Shown here piece by piece: positions 5,943-13,608 of a DNA stretch of 35,465 nucleotides. The DNA lies in assembly GCF_013387455.1 (NCBI RefSeq), contig NZ_VWNC01000012.1, forward strand, positions 1 to 35,465, in the 5' to 3' direction. The DNA is from Mariprofundus sp. NF (lineage in GTDB: Bacteria; Pseudomonadota; Zetaproteobacteria; Mariprofundales; Mariprofundaceae). Both the position numbers and the translations under genes were made by a program. The notes beneath the pieces are model-generated. The model worked only from the letters and a program-made list of their open reading frames with translations, had not been told where the DNA came from and did no database searches. Each line of letters begins with the position of its first letter. Position 1 is the first letter of the stretch.

Positions 5943-7211
5943 TCACTCACTGACTGGAGTTTTTACAATGCGAACCCGTTTAATCCAGTCGCCCTTAACA
6001 CTGAGTACCTCAACCTGCACATCAGCAATAGTCAGGCAGAGCCGGCCTTCGGGCACATCGCCGAGAATCTGAACAATCAGTCCGCCAATGGTGATAGCAC
6101 CCTCTTCAGGCAGATCACTGTCCATGGCCTGATTGATATCATGCAGGGCCACGGTGGCAGCGGTTACGAGGCTGCCATCGGGTTGTGCCCACATATCCAT
6201 CTGGGCCGGCACATCCGATTCGTCATGGATCTCACCGACAATCTCTTCAATGATGTCTTCAAGGGTAACCAGTCCTTCAATATCACCGAACTCATCCACA
6301 ACGATGGCCAGATGCTGATGGTTGGTCTGAAAATCAAACAGCTGAGCCAGTGCATTCTTATTGGCCGGAATATAGGAGGGGGTTTTCCAGATCAGTGCAT
6401 CACTGAGGCTGACTTCAGGATGTTTCAGCTTAAGCAGATCACGCAGATGTACAATGCCGATCAGATTATCCTGCTCATTAAGGTATACCGGATAGCGGGA
6501 GTGGGGGGCTTTGGATACTTCGCGCAGTGCCTTGCCTACCGTTAAGGTGCCATCCAGAAGGTGCATGTTCGGGCGCGGTGTCATCAACGCTTTTACAGCT
6601 ACCTCATGCAGGGTAAGACTATTGTTGAGCATCTGTTCGCGGGCCTGATCAAGTACACCTGACTCAGCACTGATATCAATCATGCTGGCCAACTCTTTAT
6701 GGGTCAGTGGCGTCTCTTCTTTGTCCGGGATATGCAGGATGCGTTTGAGCATGGAGATAATTGCAATCAGCACCTTAACCAGTGGGGAGAGTACGCGTTG
6801 AATCATATCCATCGGCCCGGCGACTTTGCAGGCGATCGCTTCAGCATGGGCCACAGCAATGGTTTTGGGGAGGATCTCGGCAAAGATCAGTACAACCACG
6901 GTCATGGCGATGGTGGCGTAGAGGATGCCGGCATCACCGAATTCAGAGACGAACAGGGCAGTGGCAATCGCCGAAGCGGCGATGTTCACGAAGTTATTGC
7001 CCAGCAGAATGGTGGAGAGCATACGCTCAGGATGGTCAAGGAGCGCTTCGGCTTTACCTGCACCCAGATCGCCATGCTCCTGTCGTACGCGCAGTTTGGC
7101 GCGCCGGGCACGGGTCAGGGCAGTTTCAGAGCCTGAAAAGAATGCTGAGAGCAACAGCAGGAAAAAGAGGATGCCTACTGCGAATGAAATTGAGATGTCT
7201 GCGATGTCCAT
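5943..7211 (-). CDS. corB: CNNM/CBS-domain transporter-like protein (CorB/HlyC-CorC family)
   Basis: A 422-residue inner-membrane protein with the full family architecture. A CNNM (DUF21) domain with about four membrane segments covers residues 1-190, including 'SAFFSGSETALTRARRAK' and 'LLGNNFVNIAASAIATAL'. A tandem CBS pair covers about 205-330 ('MTPRPNMHLL', 'SRYPVYL', 'FGDIEGLVTLEDIIEEIVGEI'). A C-terminal CorC_HlyC domain ends at about 415. The family is linked to magnesium/cobalt efflux or Mg resistance. The gene follows the ypjD-like gene by 9 bases in the order known from E. coli (ypjD then corB/yfjD), supporting a two-gene operon. The segment after the stop holds the structured element instead of a plain terminator. 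Confidence 0.92.
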   Translation of the reverse strand: MDIADISISFAVGILFFLLLLSAFFSGSETALTRARRAKLRVRQEHGDLGAGKAEALLDHPERMLSTILLGNNFVNIAASAIATALFVSEFGDAGILYATIAMTVVVLIFAEILPKTIAVAHAEAIACKVAGPMDMIQRVLSPLVKVLIAIISMLKRILHIPDKEETPLTHKELASMIDISAESGVLDQAREQMLNNSLTLHEVAVKALMTPRPNMHLLDGTLTVGKALREVSKAPHSRYPVYLNEQDNLIGIVHLRDLLKLKHPEVSLSDALIWKTPSYIPANKNALAQLFDFQTNHQHLAIVVDEFGDIEGLVTLEDIIEEIVGEIHDESDVPAQMDMWAQPDGSLVTAATVALHDINQAMDSDLPEEGAITIGGLIVQILGDVPEGRLCLTIADVQVEVLSVKGDWIKRVRIVKTPVSE

Positions 7212-7220
7212 GGTTAGGGG

Positions 7221-8042
7221 TTAGTTAATCCAGGTGTTGATCAGTTTGACGCCGAAGTAGGCGAGAATAAACAGCACATAAGCAGTCAATACAGCACGGC
7301 TGGCAATGCGGGTGGGCCAGCTGTCCTGATGGCGTTTAATCAGCAGAATAATCAGTACAGCCAGTGTGAATACAGCCAGCAGCACCTTATGACTAAAAAG
7401 TGCAAAGTGCTGATACTGGGTCCACTGCCAGAGCAGACCGGTGATGATGCTGACAGCAATCAGGCCGGTTGCCATTTTAACCTGTGCAATCATATGGCGC
7501 TCAATGCTTACCAGTGATGGCAGTGCCTGAATCAGTTTGAATGACCTCTTTTTCTTCAGCGCCCGATCCAGAAGGATCTGCATCAGGGCATGAATCGCTG
7601 CCAGCGTCAGCACGGCATAAGAGATCAGTGCCAGCAGCAGGTGGCCGGTCTCCAGCAGCGAGGTGGTGTGTACCCAGTTGGGGGCATGCGCCTCAGGCAG
7701 AATAGGGGTAAGAAACAGTGGAATGGCAGTCAGTGGCAGCAGGAAAAGGCCTAAACCCTGAATACCGTGGCGCAGAATGCCGAAGGTGTAAACCATCTGC
7801 ACAATCAGTGTGAAGACAGCTGTACTGGTGGCCAGTGTGAAGTTAATACCATCGGTGGTGACCGACTCCAGCAGATGAATAGCCCAGACATTTGCGCCGA
7901 TTGCGGCAGCCATAAGGCTGGCAATAGTGCTGGCGATGTTGGTGTTTTTGCGGTCATGAGGTTGTTTTGCATCACGCCATAACATGGCTGCAGCGATCAA
8001 TGTGATCAGAGCAGCGGCAAAAAACAGAATCGATGACGTCAT
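7221..8042 (-). CDS. ypjD: YpjD-like inner-membrane protein of the cytochrome c assembly (CcsA/HemX) superfamily
   Basis: A 273-residue polytopic protein with about eight hydrophobic segments. It matches the E. coli YpjD/HemX-like branch of the cytochrome c assembly superfamily. Visible family features are a periplasmic-side His in 'WVHTTSLLETGHLLLALISYAVLTLAAIH', the LD.ALKKKR cytoplasmic loop, and a final 'SHKVLLAVFTLAVLIILLIKRH'. The ATG at 8042 is preceded on its strand by AGGAAGTGAA. It is co-directional with corB, and the same pairing is known from gammaproteobacteria, where the proteins have been connected with Mg/Co resistance. A role in haem delivery is possible from the superfamily but is not indicated by neighbours. 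Confidence 0.85.
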   Translation of the reverse strand: MTSSILFFAAALITLIAAAMLWRDAKQPHDRKNTNIASTIASLMAAAIGANVWAIHLLESVTTDGINFTLATSTAVFTLIVQMVYTFGILRHGIQGLGLFLLPLTAIPLFLTPILPEAHAPNWVHTTSLLETGHLLLALISYAVLTLAAIHALMQILLDRALKKKRSFKLIQALPSLVSIERHMIAQVKMATGLIAVSIITGLLWQWTQYQHFALFSHKVLLAVFTLAVLIILLIKRHQDSWPTRIASRAVLTAYVLFILAYFGVKLINTWIN

Positions 8043-8201
8043 TTCACTTCCTTAAAACGGCTACTGTCTCATTTGAAACAGGGATCAAACCGATATGATA
8101 GCAGGTTTATATCCGATGTATCAGAGCAGTGCAACGGGATTGGCATTTGCAGCGATGCTAACCAAGTTGACCATGCCAGTAAAAGAGAGACAATCGGCAA
8201 T

Positions 8202-8891
8202 ATGAAAGTTGGCCTGTTATTGCTGGCTGCCGGCAGTGGCAGCAGATTCGGTGGCGAGATTGCCAAGCAGTATGTTGAGGTGCTGGGCAGGCCCCTGTTG
8301 CTCTATACGCTTGACTCTCTGGCTGCCGATTCCCGGATCGCGCTGGTGCAGCCGGTCATCTCTGCAGGCGATGAGCGATTTGCGCAGCTGGTCAAAGATC
8401 AAAACTACCCTTTTCAGCTTTTGCCACCGGTGACAGGAGGGGCTGAACGCTCACTCTCCATGCAGCAGGGATTAAATGCGCTGCCGAATGATATCGAACT
8501 TGTGGCCGTGCACGATGCTGCAAGGCCGCTGCCATCTGCTGAACTGCTGTCCGATGTGATTGATGTGGCGCAGCGCTGTGGTGCTGCAGTGCCTGGGTTG
8601 GCAGTGGCCGACACGATCAAAAGGGTAGATGCAGATGGCAAGGTGATTGAGACTCCTGATCGCAACTTCTTAAGAGCTGTGCAGACACCACAGGTGGCGC
8701 GTAAAGCATGGTTTGAGAAGGCGTTGGCGCTTGAGGCGGGGCGTCTGCATTTGCACACCGATGATGCCTCACTGCTGGAGGCGGCCGGTTTCGATGTCTA
8801 TATCAGTCGCGGTGATATCAATAACAGGAAAATAACCACGCCTGAGGATCTGCACTGGTTGGAGTCGCAGTTGCTGGGTAGGAGGGGATAA
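8202..8891 (+). CDS. ispD: 2-C-methyl-D-erythritol 4-phosphate cytidylyltransferase
   Basis: A 229-residue enzyme of the MEP isoprenoid pathway that joins CTP and MEP to give CDP-ME. Visible motifs are the nucleotide-binding '[11 protein letters not shown]' (residues 7-17) with the conserved Lys22 in AKQY, 'VHDAARPL', 'RAVQTPQ', '[12 protein letters not shown]' and '[14 protein letters not shown]'. The frame stays open upstream to a TTG at 8073, but ATG 8202 is chosen because it puts the nucleotide-binding loop at the N terminus and gives the usual family length. The ribosome binding site is weak (GAGAGA at long distance). ispF starts 1 base after its stop, so the two form an operon catalysing two non-consecutive steps of the pathway. 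Confidence 0.93.
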   Translation: MKVGLLLLAAGSGSRFGGEIAKQYVEVLGRPLLLYTLDSLAADSRIALVQPVISAGDERFAQLVKDQNYPFQLLPPVTGGAERSLSMQQGLNALPNDIELVAVHDAARPLPSAELLSDVIDVAQRCGAAVPGLAVADTIKRVDADGKVIETPDRNFLRAVQTPQVARKAWFEKALALEAGRLHLHTDDASLLEAAGFDVYISRGDINNRKITTPEDLHWLESQLLGRRG

Positions 8892-8892
8892 G

Positions 8893-9372
8893 GTGAATAT
8901 TCGCATTGGTCACGGTTTTGATGTGCACAGATTTGCAGAGAATCGCCGCCTTCTGCTCGGTGGTGTGGAGATCCCTTTTGAGATGGGGTTGCTAGGCCAC
9001 TCTGATGCCGATGTATTGATTCATGCGCTCTGCGATGCACTGCTCGGTGCAGCTGCGCTCGGCGATATCGGTCACCATTTCCCCGATAGTGATGCCCAAT
9101 ATAAAGATGCAGACAGCACGCTGCTGCTCTCAAAAGTTGTGGCGCTGTTATGTAAAGAAGGTTGGAGTATCGGTAATGTTGATATCACCGTGATGGCTGA
9201 AGCACCTAAACTCGCCCCCTTTATTGCTGTGATGAGAACACGTCTGGCCGGATTGCTTCTGGTTGATCAGGGTCAGGTCAATGTCAAAGCGACGACCACT
9301 GAAAAACTCGGTTTTATCGGCCGCAAAGAGGGCATTGCCTGCGAAGCGGTGGCTCTGATCTGCAAAATCTGA
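8893..9372 (+). CDS. ispF: 2-C-methyl-D-erythritol 2,4-cyclodiphosphate synthase
   Basis: A 159-residue enzyme, the normal length, that cyclises CDP-ME 2-phosphate to MEcPP with release of CMP. Family motifs are '[11 protein letters not shown]' (zinc ligands Asp and His), '[21 protein letters not shown]' (third ligand His), '[10 protein letters not shown]', and near the end '[26 protein letters not shown]'. The GTG start at 8893 is preceded by GGAGGGG inside the end of ispD, so translation is coupled. The next gene converges from the opposite strand only 18 bases downstream, without a visible terminator between. Confidence 0.96.
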   Translation: MNIRIGHGFDVHRFAENRRLLLGGVEIPFEMGLLGHSDADVLIHALCDALLGAAALGDIGHHFPDSDAQYKDADSTLLLSKVVALLCKEGWSIGNVDITVMAEAPKLAPFIAVMRTRLAGLLLVDQGQVNVKATTTEKLGFIGRKEGIACEAVALICKI

Positions 9373-9390
9373 ATTAGTGTCAACAGGCGC

Positions 9391-10161
9391 CTAGCGCAGG
9401 CGCAGGCTGAGGGTAAAATTACCCGTGCCATCCGGCACTGATTCAACAACAATAACAAACTCTGTCTGACTATTTTCTGCTGCACGATTCAACGCTCCTG
9501 GCAAATCAAAAGGTGTTTGGACGATGCTTTTGGCAGCGGGTTTTTCGGTGATAGGCAGGCTGATGGTTGCCAAAGCCCGATCAGGCTGTTGGTTGGCGTA
9601 GAAGGTGACCTCAATGTCGGGGTAGGGCATGCTGCTGGCCAGCAGGTTTTTGATAGTGCCGGAGATCACCATCACCCGGCTGTTATCATCACGAATCACC
9701 CACTCGCTCTTCACACTCTGCGGCAGAATCAGCCAGTCTTTCTCTCTGTTCTCAAGCGGTAGGGTCAGGTTGATCAGCGTACTGCGCATCCAGCGGTTAT
9801 CCAGCCACGCCTCTTGCCGGGTCCAGATGCCTGCCAATGTCACAACGAGCAGGGCAGTGAAAAACCAGGGCCAGAGATGGGCCTGCTCTCTTACCGGTGC
9901 GATAAGTTCAGAAGATTCATCGCTATGTGTGTTTTCGTGAATGGTCACTGCTTCATTTTCTGTTTGGTCACGTGTGCTCAAAAATGGTGGTGAGGCAAAC
10001 AGGTCGGGTGAGTATATCCATGGTTGTCGTTGATCAGGGGTCTGGGACTCATCTGACAGCGGTGAAAATTCACTGCCGCAGTGACTACAGGTGAGACTCG
10101 TCAGCTCAATGTCAGTTTCGATGTCGATCGGTTTCTGGCATGAGGGGCAGGTGATAAGCAT
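9391..10161 (-). CDS. Zinc-ribbon membrane protein with DUF3426 domain
   Basis: A 256-residue protein. The N terminus is an MJ0042-type zinc ribbon with Cys5, Cys8, Cys25 and Cys28 (CPSC...CSHC). Then come a polar Ser/Glu-rich linker, one membrane helix at about 97-113 (WPWFFTALLVVTLAGIW), and an extracytoplasmic beta-rich domain fitting DUF3426 ('VMVISGTIKNLLASSMPYPDIEVTFYANQQ', 'LPITEKPAAKSIVQTPFDLP'). This cytoplasmic ribbon plus external DUF3426 architecture is widespread in proteobacteria; its function is not known. The gene is divergent from ftsE with about 118 bases between, and convergent with ispF. Confidence 0.85.
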   Translation of the reverse strand: MLITCPSCQKPIDIETDIELTSLTCSHCGSEFSPLSDESQTPDQRQPWIYSPDLFASPPFLSTRDQTENEAVTIHENTHSDESSELIAPVREQAHLWPWFFTALLVVTLAGIWTRQEAWLDNRWMRSTLINLTLPLENREKDWLILPQSVKSEWVIRDDNSRVMVISGTIKNLLASSMPYPDIEVTFYANQQPDRALATISLPITEKPAAKSIVQTPFDLPGALNRAAENSQTEFVIVVESVPDGTGNFTLSLRLR

Positions 10162-10189
10162 CTGCCTATGTTGATTGCTGCCCTCTGAT

Positions 10190-10217
10190 TTGTCAGCAAC
10201 TTGAGTGCTGGTATTAC
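10190..10217 (+). promoter_or_regulatory. Candidate sigma-70 promoter for ftsEX
   Basis: TTGTCA (10190-10195), 16 bases, TATTAC (10212-10217). The expected transcript start near 10224 lies ahead of the chosen ftsE start at 10280 and past the in-frame TTG at 10205, which supports the downstream start. Visual match only. Confidence 0.35.
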
Positions 10218-10279
10218 ATTGCGGGTTGCAGCTGCTTCAGGCAGGTGACAGCGGCGGGCTGGCAGGCTACCGTTTCCAC

Positions 10280-10960
10280 ATGTCGCACGACCAACCCCAG
10301 ATACAGATGCAGCAACTGATGTTACGTTACCCAACAGGTAAGGTGGCCCTCTCCGGTGTTACGCTGGATATCCATCAGGGGCAGTTTGTCTACCTGATCG
10401 GGGAGAGTGGTGCAGGCAAATCATCATTGATGAAGATGCTCTATGGCGGTGTGCGCCCCTCATCGGGCCAGTTGAGTGTGCAGCAGATCGATATGCGTGA
10501 GGCGGGTGAAGCGCGTATTCGCGAAATCAGACAGCGCACCGGTATCATCTTTCAGGATCATAAACTGCTCTTTGCACGCACTGTGTTTGAAAATGTAGCA
10601 CTGCCATTGCGTGTGCAGGGCTGGAAAACCGAACGCTTGATTCCGCGGGTGCGCAAGGTGCTTGAGTATGTCGGCCTTGCAGATCGACTCTGGTCCTATC
10701 CGCAAGCACTCTCCGGTGGTGAGCAGCAGCGTGTTGCCATTGCCCGTGCCATGACTGCCAACCCATCAATTATTATTGCCGATGAGCCGACCGGCAACCT
10801 TGATATTGAGACAGCCAGCCGGGTGCTCGATTATCTGATGGATCTCAATCGGCAGGGCGCAACGGTTATTATGGCAACCCATGATCTGCATCTGCTGGAG
10901 TCGCATCCGGGACGTGTGATTCAGCTGCATGCCGGATCTCTGGCCGGTGGTGACCTGTGA
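10280..10960 (+). CDS. ftsE: Cell-division ABC transporter ATP-binding protein FtsE
   Basis: A 226-residue ABC ATPase. Walker A is GESGAGKS (41-48), the Q loop is 'IIFQDHKLL', the ABC signature is LSGGEQQ (144-150), Walker B is IIIADE (164-169) followed by 'PTGNLD', and the switch His sits in '[10 protein letters not shown]'. The substitution pattern around '[13 protein letters not shown]' and 'NVALPLRV' is that of FtsE and not of import ATPases. With FtsX it forms the complex that activates septal peptidoglycan hydrolases. The frame extends upstream, but ATG 10280 gives the usual FtsE length. The ribosome binding site is weak. ftsX overlaps the stop by 4 bases (GTGA). Confidence 0.94.
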   Translation: MSHDQPQIQMQQLMLRYPTGKVALSGVTLDIHQGQFVYLIGESGAGKSSLMKMLYGGVRPSSGQLSVQQIDMREAGEARIREIRQRTGIIFQDHKLLFARTVFENVALPLRVQGWKTERLIPRVRKVLEYVGLADRLWSYPQALSGGEQQRVAIARAMTANPSIIIADEPTGNLDIETASRVLDYLMDLNRQGATVIMATHDLHLLESHPGRVIQLHAGSLAGGDL

Positions 10961-11850
10961 GAAGAAATAGTACGCCTGAATTGATTCCGGATAAGGTAAA
11001 TCCAAGGCTTCCCGGTGGCTTTAATGTGCCACCCTTTGGCATTCAACAGACGCTGGCGGTCATTATTGTCTGTATTGCACTCTGGGCGGTGGGCGCGATC
11101 TGGCTGGGTGTACAGGCGGCTAGCCAGTGGGTTGGTGGCTGGCAGGATGATATCCATATTCATGTCTATCTTGATACCGCCAATGCCAGTCAGGAACCTG
11201 AACTGAGAAGCGCACTTGAAGCGATTCCCCAGATCTCCGCACTGCGCAAGATTTCACCGGAGGAGGCTGCCCGCTGGATGCAGGAGTGGCTGGACAATGC
11301 CGGATTGAATCAGAAAGAGCTGGTGAGCCGACTACCTATCACCTTTGAGCTCTCCCTCAACGATGAGCAGAGCCAGTTTCTCTTTGATGATATTCGAGAT
11401 GCCGCGACCCGTCATGGCGGCGCGGTCAATGAGAGTGAAGTGGATATGGCACAGGCCCACCAGTGGATTGCCCAAGCGGAATATCTGGCCTGGTTTGCCT
11501 CACTGATTCTGGCTCTTGCGATGGCACTGATTATCTCCAACACCCTGCGCATGATGTTGCTGGCACGAGCTGATGAGATTCATTTGATGCGCCTGATGGG
11601 AGCCAAGGAGTGGTTTGTACGCATGCCGTTTATTCTTGAAGGTATGTTGCTTGGTGGTATTGCCGGTATTGCCGCCTGGATTCTGCTCTGGCCGCTGTTA
11701 CTGGGCACCGGCGAGTGGCTTGAGATGTTGCAGGTAGATCTGAATATGTGGGTGCTGTTATTGCCGCTGCTGCTCGGCGGTGCACTGGTCGGCGCTTTTG
11801 GCGCTCTGGTTGCAACGGCACGGGTAGATTCAAGCGAGAAAGCCGGATAA
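10957..11850 (+). CDS. ftsX: Cell-division protein FtsX
   Basis: A 297-residue inner-membrane partner of FtsE. A short basic cytoplasmic N terminus is followed by a first helix (about 25-48), then a periplasmic domain of about 120 residues opening 'DDIHIHVYLDTANAS' and containing 'KISPEEAARWMQEWLD' and 'LPITFELSL'. Three further helices follow, with the cytoplasmic coupling segment 'ARADEIHLMRLMGAKEWFVRMPFILEGML' between the second and third. This is the standard FtsX topology. The start GTG overlaps the ftsE stop, giving a coupled ftsEX pair. No rpoH follows, unlike the E. coli order; the next gene is tRNA-Gln. Confidence 0.93.
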   Translation: MRRNSTPELIPDKVNPRLPGGFNVPPFGIQQTLAVIIVCIALWAVGAIWLGVQAASQWVGGWQDDIHIHVYLDTANASQEPELRSALEAIPQISALRKISPEEAARWMQEWLDNAGLNQKELVSRLPITFELSLNDEQSQFLFDDIRDAATRHGGAVNESEVDMAQAHQWIAQAEYLAWFASLILALAMALIISNTLRMMLLARADEIHLMRLMGAKEWFVRMPFILEGMLLGGIAGIAAWILLWPLLLGTGEWLEMLQVDLNMWVLLLPLLLGGALVGAFGALVATARVDSSEKAG

Positions 11851-11863
11851 CTGTTTTTCAGAA

Positions 11864-11892
11864 TTGACGAACGTGATTGATGCCATTATTGT
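11864..11892 (+). promoter_or_regulatory. Sigma-70 promoter of tRNA-Gln
   Basis: TTGACG (11864-11869), a 17-base spacer and TATTGT (11887-11892) are followed by a GC-rich discriminator (GCGCGCCC), typical of stringently controlled stable-RNA promoters. The expected start lies about 10 bases before the tRNA. Confidence 0.65.
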
Positions 11893-11908
11893 GCGCGCCC
11901 ACCGTCAC

Positions 11909-11982
11909 TGGGGGATCGTCTAATGGTAGGACAGCGGTCTCTGACACCGTCAATCGTGGTTCGAATCCACGTCCCCCAGCCA
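11909..11982 (+). tRNA. tRNA-Gln(CUG)
   Basis: A 74-base tRNA. The acceptor TGGGGGA pairs with TCCCCCA, followed by G and encoded CCA. The anticodon arm is GCGGT-CTCTGAC-ACCGT with anticodon CTG. The T arm is CGTGG-TTCGAAT-CCACG. Confidence 0.96.
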
Positions 11983-11987
11983 AACAT

Positions 11988-12018
11988 AAAAAAAGGGCCC
12001 CTCGCGGGCCCTTTTTTT
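11988..12018 (+). terminator. Rho-independent terminator of tRNA-Gln
   Basis: An A-run leads into GGGCCC-CTCGC-GGGCCC followed by T7, 5 bases after the tRNA. The symmetric flanks would allow it to work from either side. Confidence 0.92.
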
Positions 12019-12042
12019 ATGTTTACTGTGGAACTAAGGATG

Positions 12043-12224
12043 CGAACCATGGTTCGACTATCCAGCAGGATAGCTGGATAGATCGCCACAATGTGGCGAC
12101 CCCGAAGGGGCGAGGGCCAAGGATGGCCCGAGTAATCCACGTCCGGGGCAGGAAGTCTGGAAGAACAAAATCGCTTTAGCGATGGCCCCAAAAGGGCGAG
12201 GGATCATGGACAGCCCGAGTAATC
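12043..12224. repeat. Palindrome-rich intergenic element with a degenerate tandem duplication
   Basis: Most of the gap of about 380 bases between the tRNA-Gln terminator and ackA. In series: palindrome CGAACCATGGTTCG (12043-12056); hairpin TATCCAGC/GCTGGATA (12059-12080); then two diverged copies of one unit (12083-12137 and 12171-12224). Each unit has a first hairpin (TCGCCACA/TGTGGCGA versus ATCGC/GCGAT), a second (CCCC/GGGG versus GCCC/GGGC), the shared words GGGCGAGGG and CCCGAGTAATC, and a GGG/CCC pairing between them. No protein-coding frame is credible here. From 12225 to 12399 I see no further clear signal apart from the likely ribosome binding site of ackA. Confidence 0.6.
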
Positions 12225-12399
12225 AGCCCTGACACTACATATCCCAAATCGGCTTAAATGACTGGATTTCGATGCCGTAATAACCCGGTAGGGTGTGTGT
12301 CATTATTGAGTCAGGTGGCTCAGGTTCATTTACGTGATGAGTGCAGAGTCGTAGCCTTAGGATTTAATGGGTTCAATAGATCATCGGAGTTATTTTTCA

Positions 12400-13608
12400 G
12401 TGTCAAATACAATGGTTCTGGTCATCAATACAGGCAGCTCTTCGATCAAAATGGCGCTGGTGGAGATGCCGTCGGAGAAACTACTCAGTGAGGCTGTGAC
12501 TGAGCGAGTTGGTGAGGCCGGTACAATTCTGAGCTGGAAGGTTGCCGGTGAAACACAACGCTTTGATCTTGCCGGTGCAGACCATCATGTCGCTATGGCG
12601 AAAATGCTGGAAATCCTGTTTGCCAGCGTGGATAGAGCGAGCATTGCCGCAGTGGGGCATCGGGTTGTACATGGCGGCGAGAAATTTATAAAGCCGACTC
12701 TGCTGGATGATGCTGTGATTGCGGAGATCAAGTCCCTCTCGCATCTGGCACCACTGCACAACCCTGCCAACCTGTTGGGTATTCAGGCAGCGATGAAACA
12801 TCTGCCAGTTATTCCCCATATCGCAATTTTTGATACCGCTTTTCATCACGCTATGCCACCCCATGCATGCCTCTATGCGGTACCCTATAGCTGGTACAGT
12901 GACTACGGTGTGCGTCGTTACGGATTTCATGGCAGTAGTCACCACTATGTGGCGCAACAGGCCGCGCTGTTACTTGGCCGTGAGTTTGATGATTGTAATC
13001 TGATCACTGCCCATCTGGGTAATGGTTGCAGTGCTACGGCCATCGCCAACGGCATTAGTGTGGATACCACGATGGGTATGACACCACTGGAAGGGTTAGT
13101 CATGGGTAGTCGCAGTGGCGATGTCGATCCGGGACTGCATGAGTATATGGCCAGAGTCAGTGGTGCTTCGCTGGCAGAGATCAGCGAAGCTTTGAATCGG
13201 CAATCCGGGCTTCTGGGCTTATCGGGCCGGAGCAATGATATGCGCACCTTGCTGGATGCGACCGAAGCTGGCGATGAGAGGGCGGCGTTGGCCGTAGATA
13301 TCTTCTGCTACCGCCTGGCAAAATCACTGGCAGGGCTTGCTGTCGCGTTGCCTCAAATTGATGCCATCGTCTTTACCGGTGGCATTGGTGAACATGCGGC
13401 AGTTGTGCGGGAGAAGACAGTGGCACAACTGGCCATTCTGGGTGTTGCACTTGATGCCGAGAGAAACAGACAACACGGTAGAGCGTCGCATGGCTTTATC
13501 AGTAAGGCTGAGGGTTCTGTTCCTGTTCTGGTTATTGCCACCAGTGAGGAGACCATGATCGCCCGTTATGCATACGAAGTGTTAAAGCGAGAGGAAAATA
13601 TCACATGA
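12400..13608 (+). CDS. ackA: Acetate kinase
   Basis: A 402-residue enzyme that interconverts acetyl phosphate plus ADP and acetate plus ATP. ASKHA-fold motifs are 'VLVINTGSSSIKMAL' at the start, 'AVGHRVVHGGE', 'LAPLHNPANLLGI', 'AIFDTAFHHAMP', 'RRYGFHGSSHHYV', 'TAHLGNGCSATAI', 'DTTMGMTPLEGLVMGSRSGDVDPG' and 'VFTGGIGEHA'. The start is taken as GTG 12400 (MSNTMVLVINTG). GGAG lies 10 bases upstream, and the length and N terminus then match known AckA; ATG 12412 lacks a ribosome binding site. pta overlaps the stop by 4 bases, so the pair is a coupled operon for overflow metabolism or acetate assimilation. Confidence 0.96.
   Translation: MSNTMVLVINTGSSSIKMALVEMPSEKLLSEAVTERVGEAGTILSWKVAGETQRFDLAGADHHVAMAKMLEILFASVDRASIAAVGHRVVHGGEKFIKPTLLDDAVIAEIKSLSHLAPLHNPANLLGIQAAMKHLPVIPHIAIFDTAFHHAMPPHACLYAVPYSWYSDYGVRRYGFHGSSHHYVAQQAALLLGREFDDCNLITAHLGNGCSATAIANGISVDTTMGMTPLEGLVMGSRSGDVDPGLHEYMARVSGASLAEISEALNRQSGLLGLSGRSNDMRTLLDATEAGDERAALAVDIFCYRLAKSLAGLAVALPQIDAIVFTGGIGEHAAVVREKTVAQLAILGVALDAERNRQHGRASHGFISKAEGSVPVLVIATSEETMIARYAYEVLKREENIT

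Noticed and set aside
8073-8201. N-terminal extension of IspD from TTG 8073
   Set aside because: It would add 43 residues with no family similarity; the conserved nucleotide-binding motif begins right after ATG 8202.
11877-12191. Reading frames on both strands across tRNA-Gln and its terminator
   Set aside because: They are translations of the tRNA, terminator and palindromic repeats (for example the 'GTWIRTTIDGVRDR' type artefact) with no independent support.
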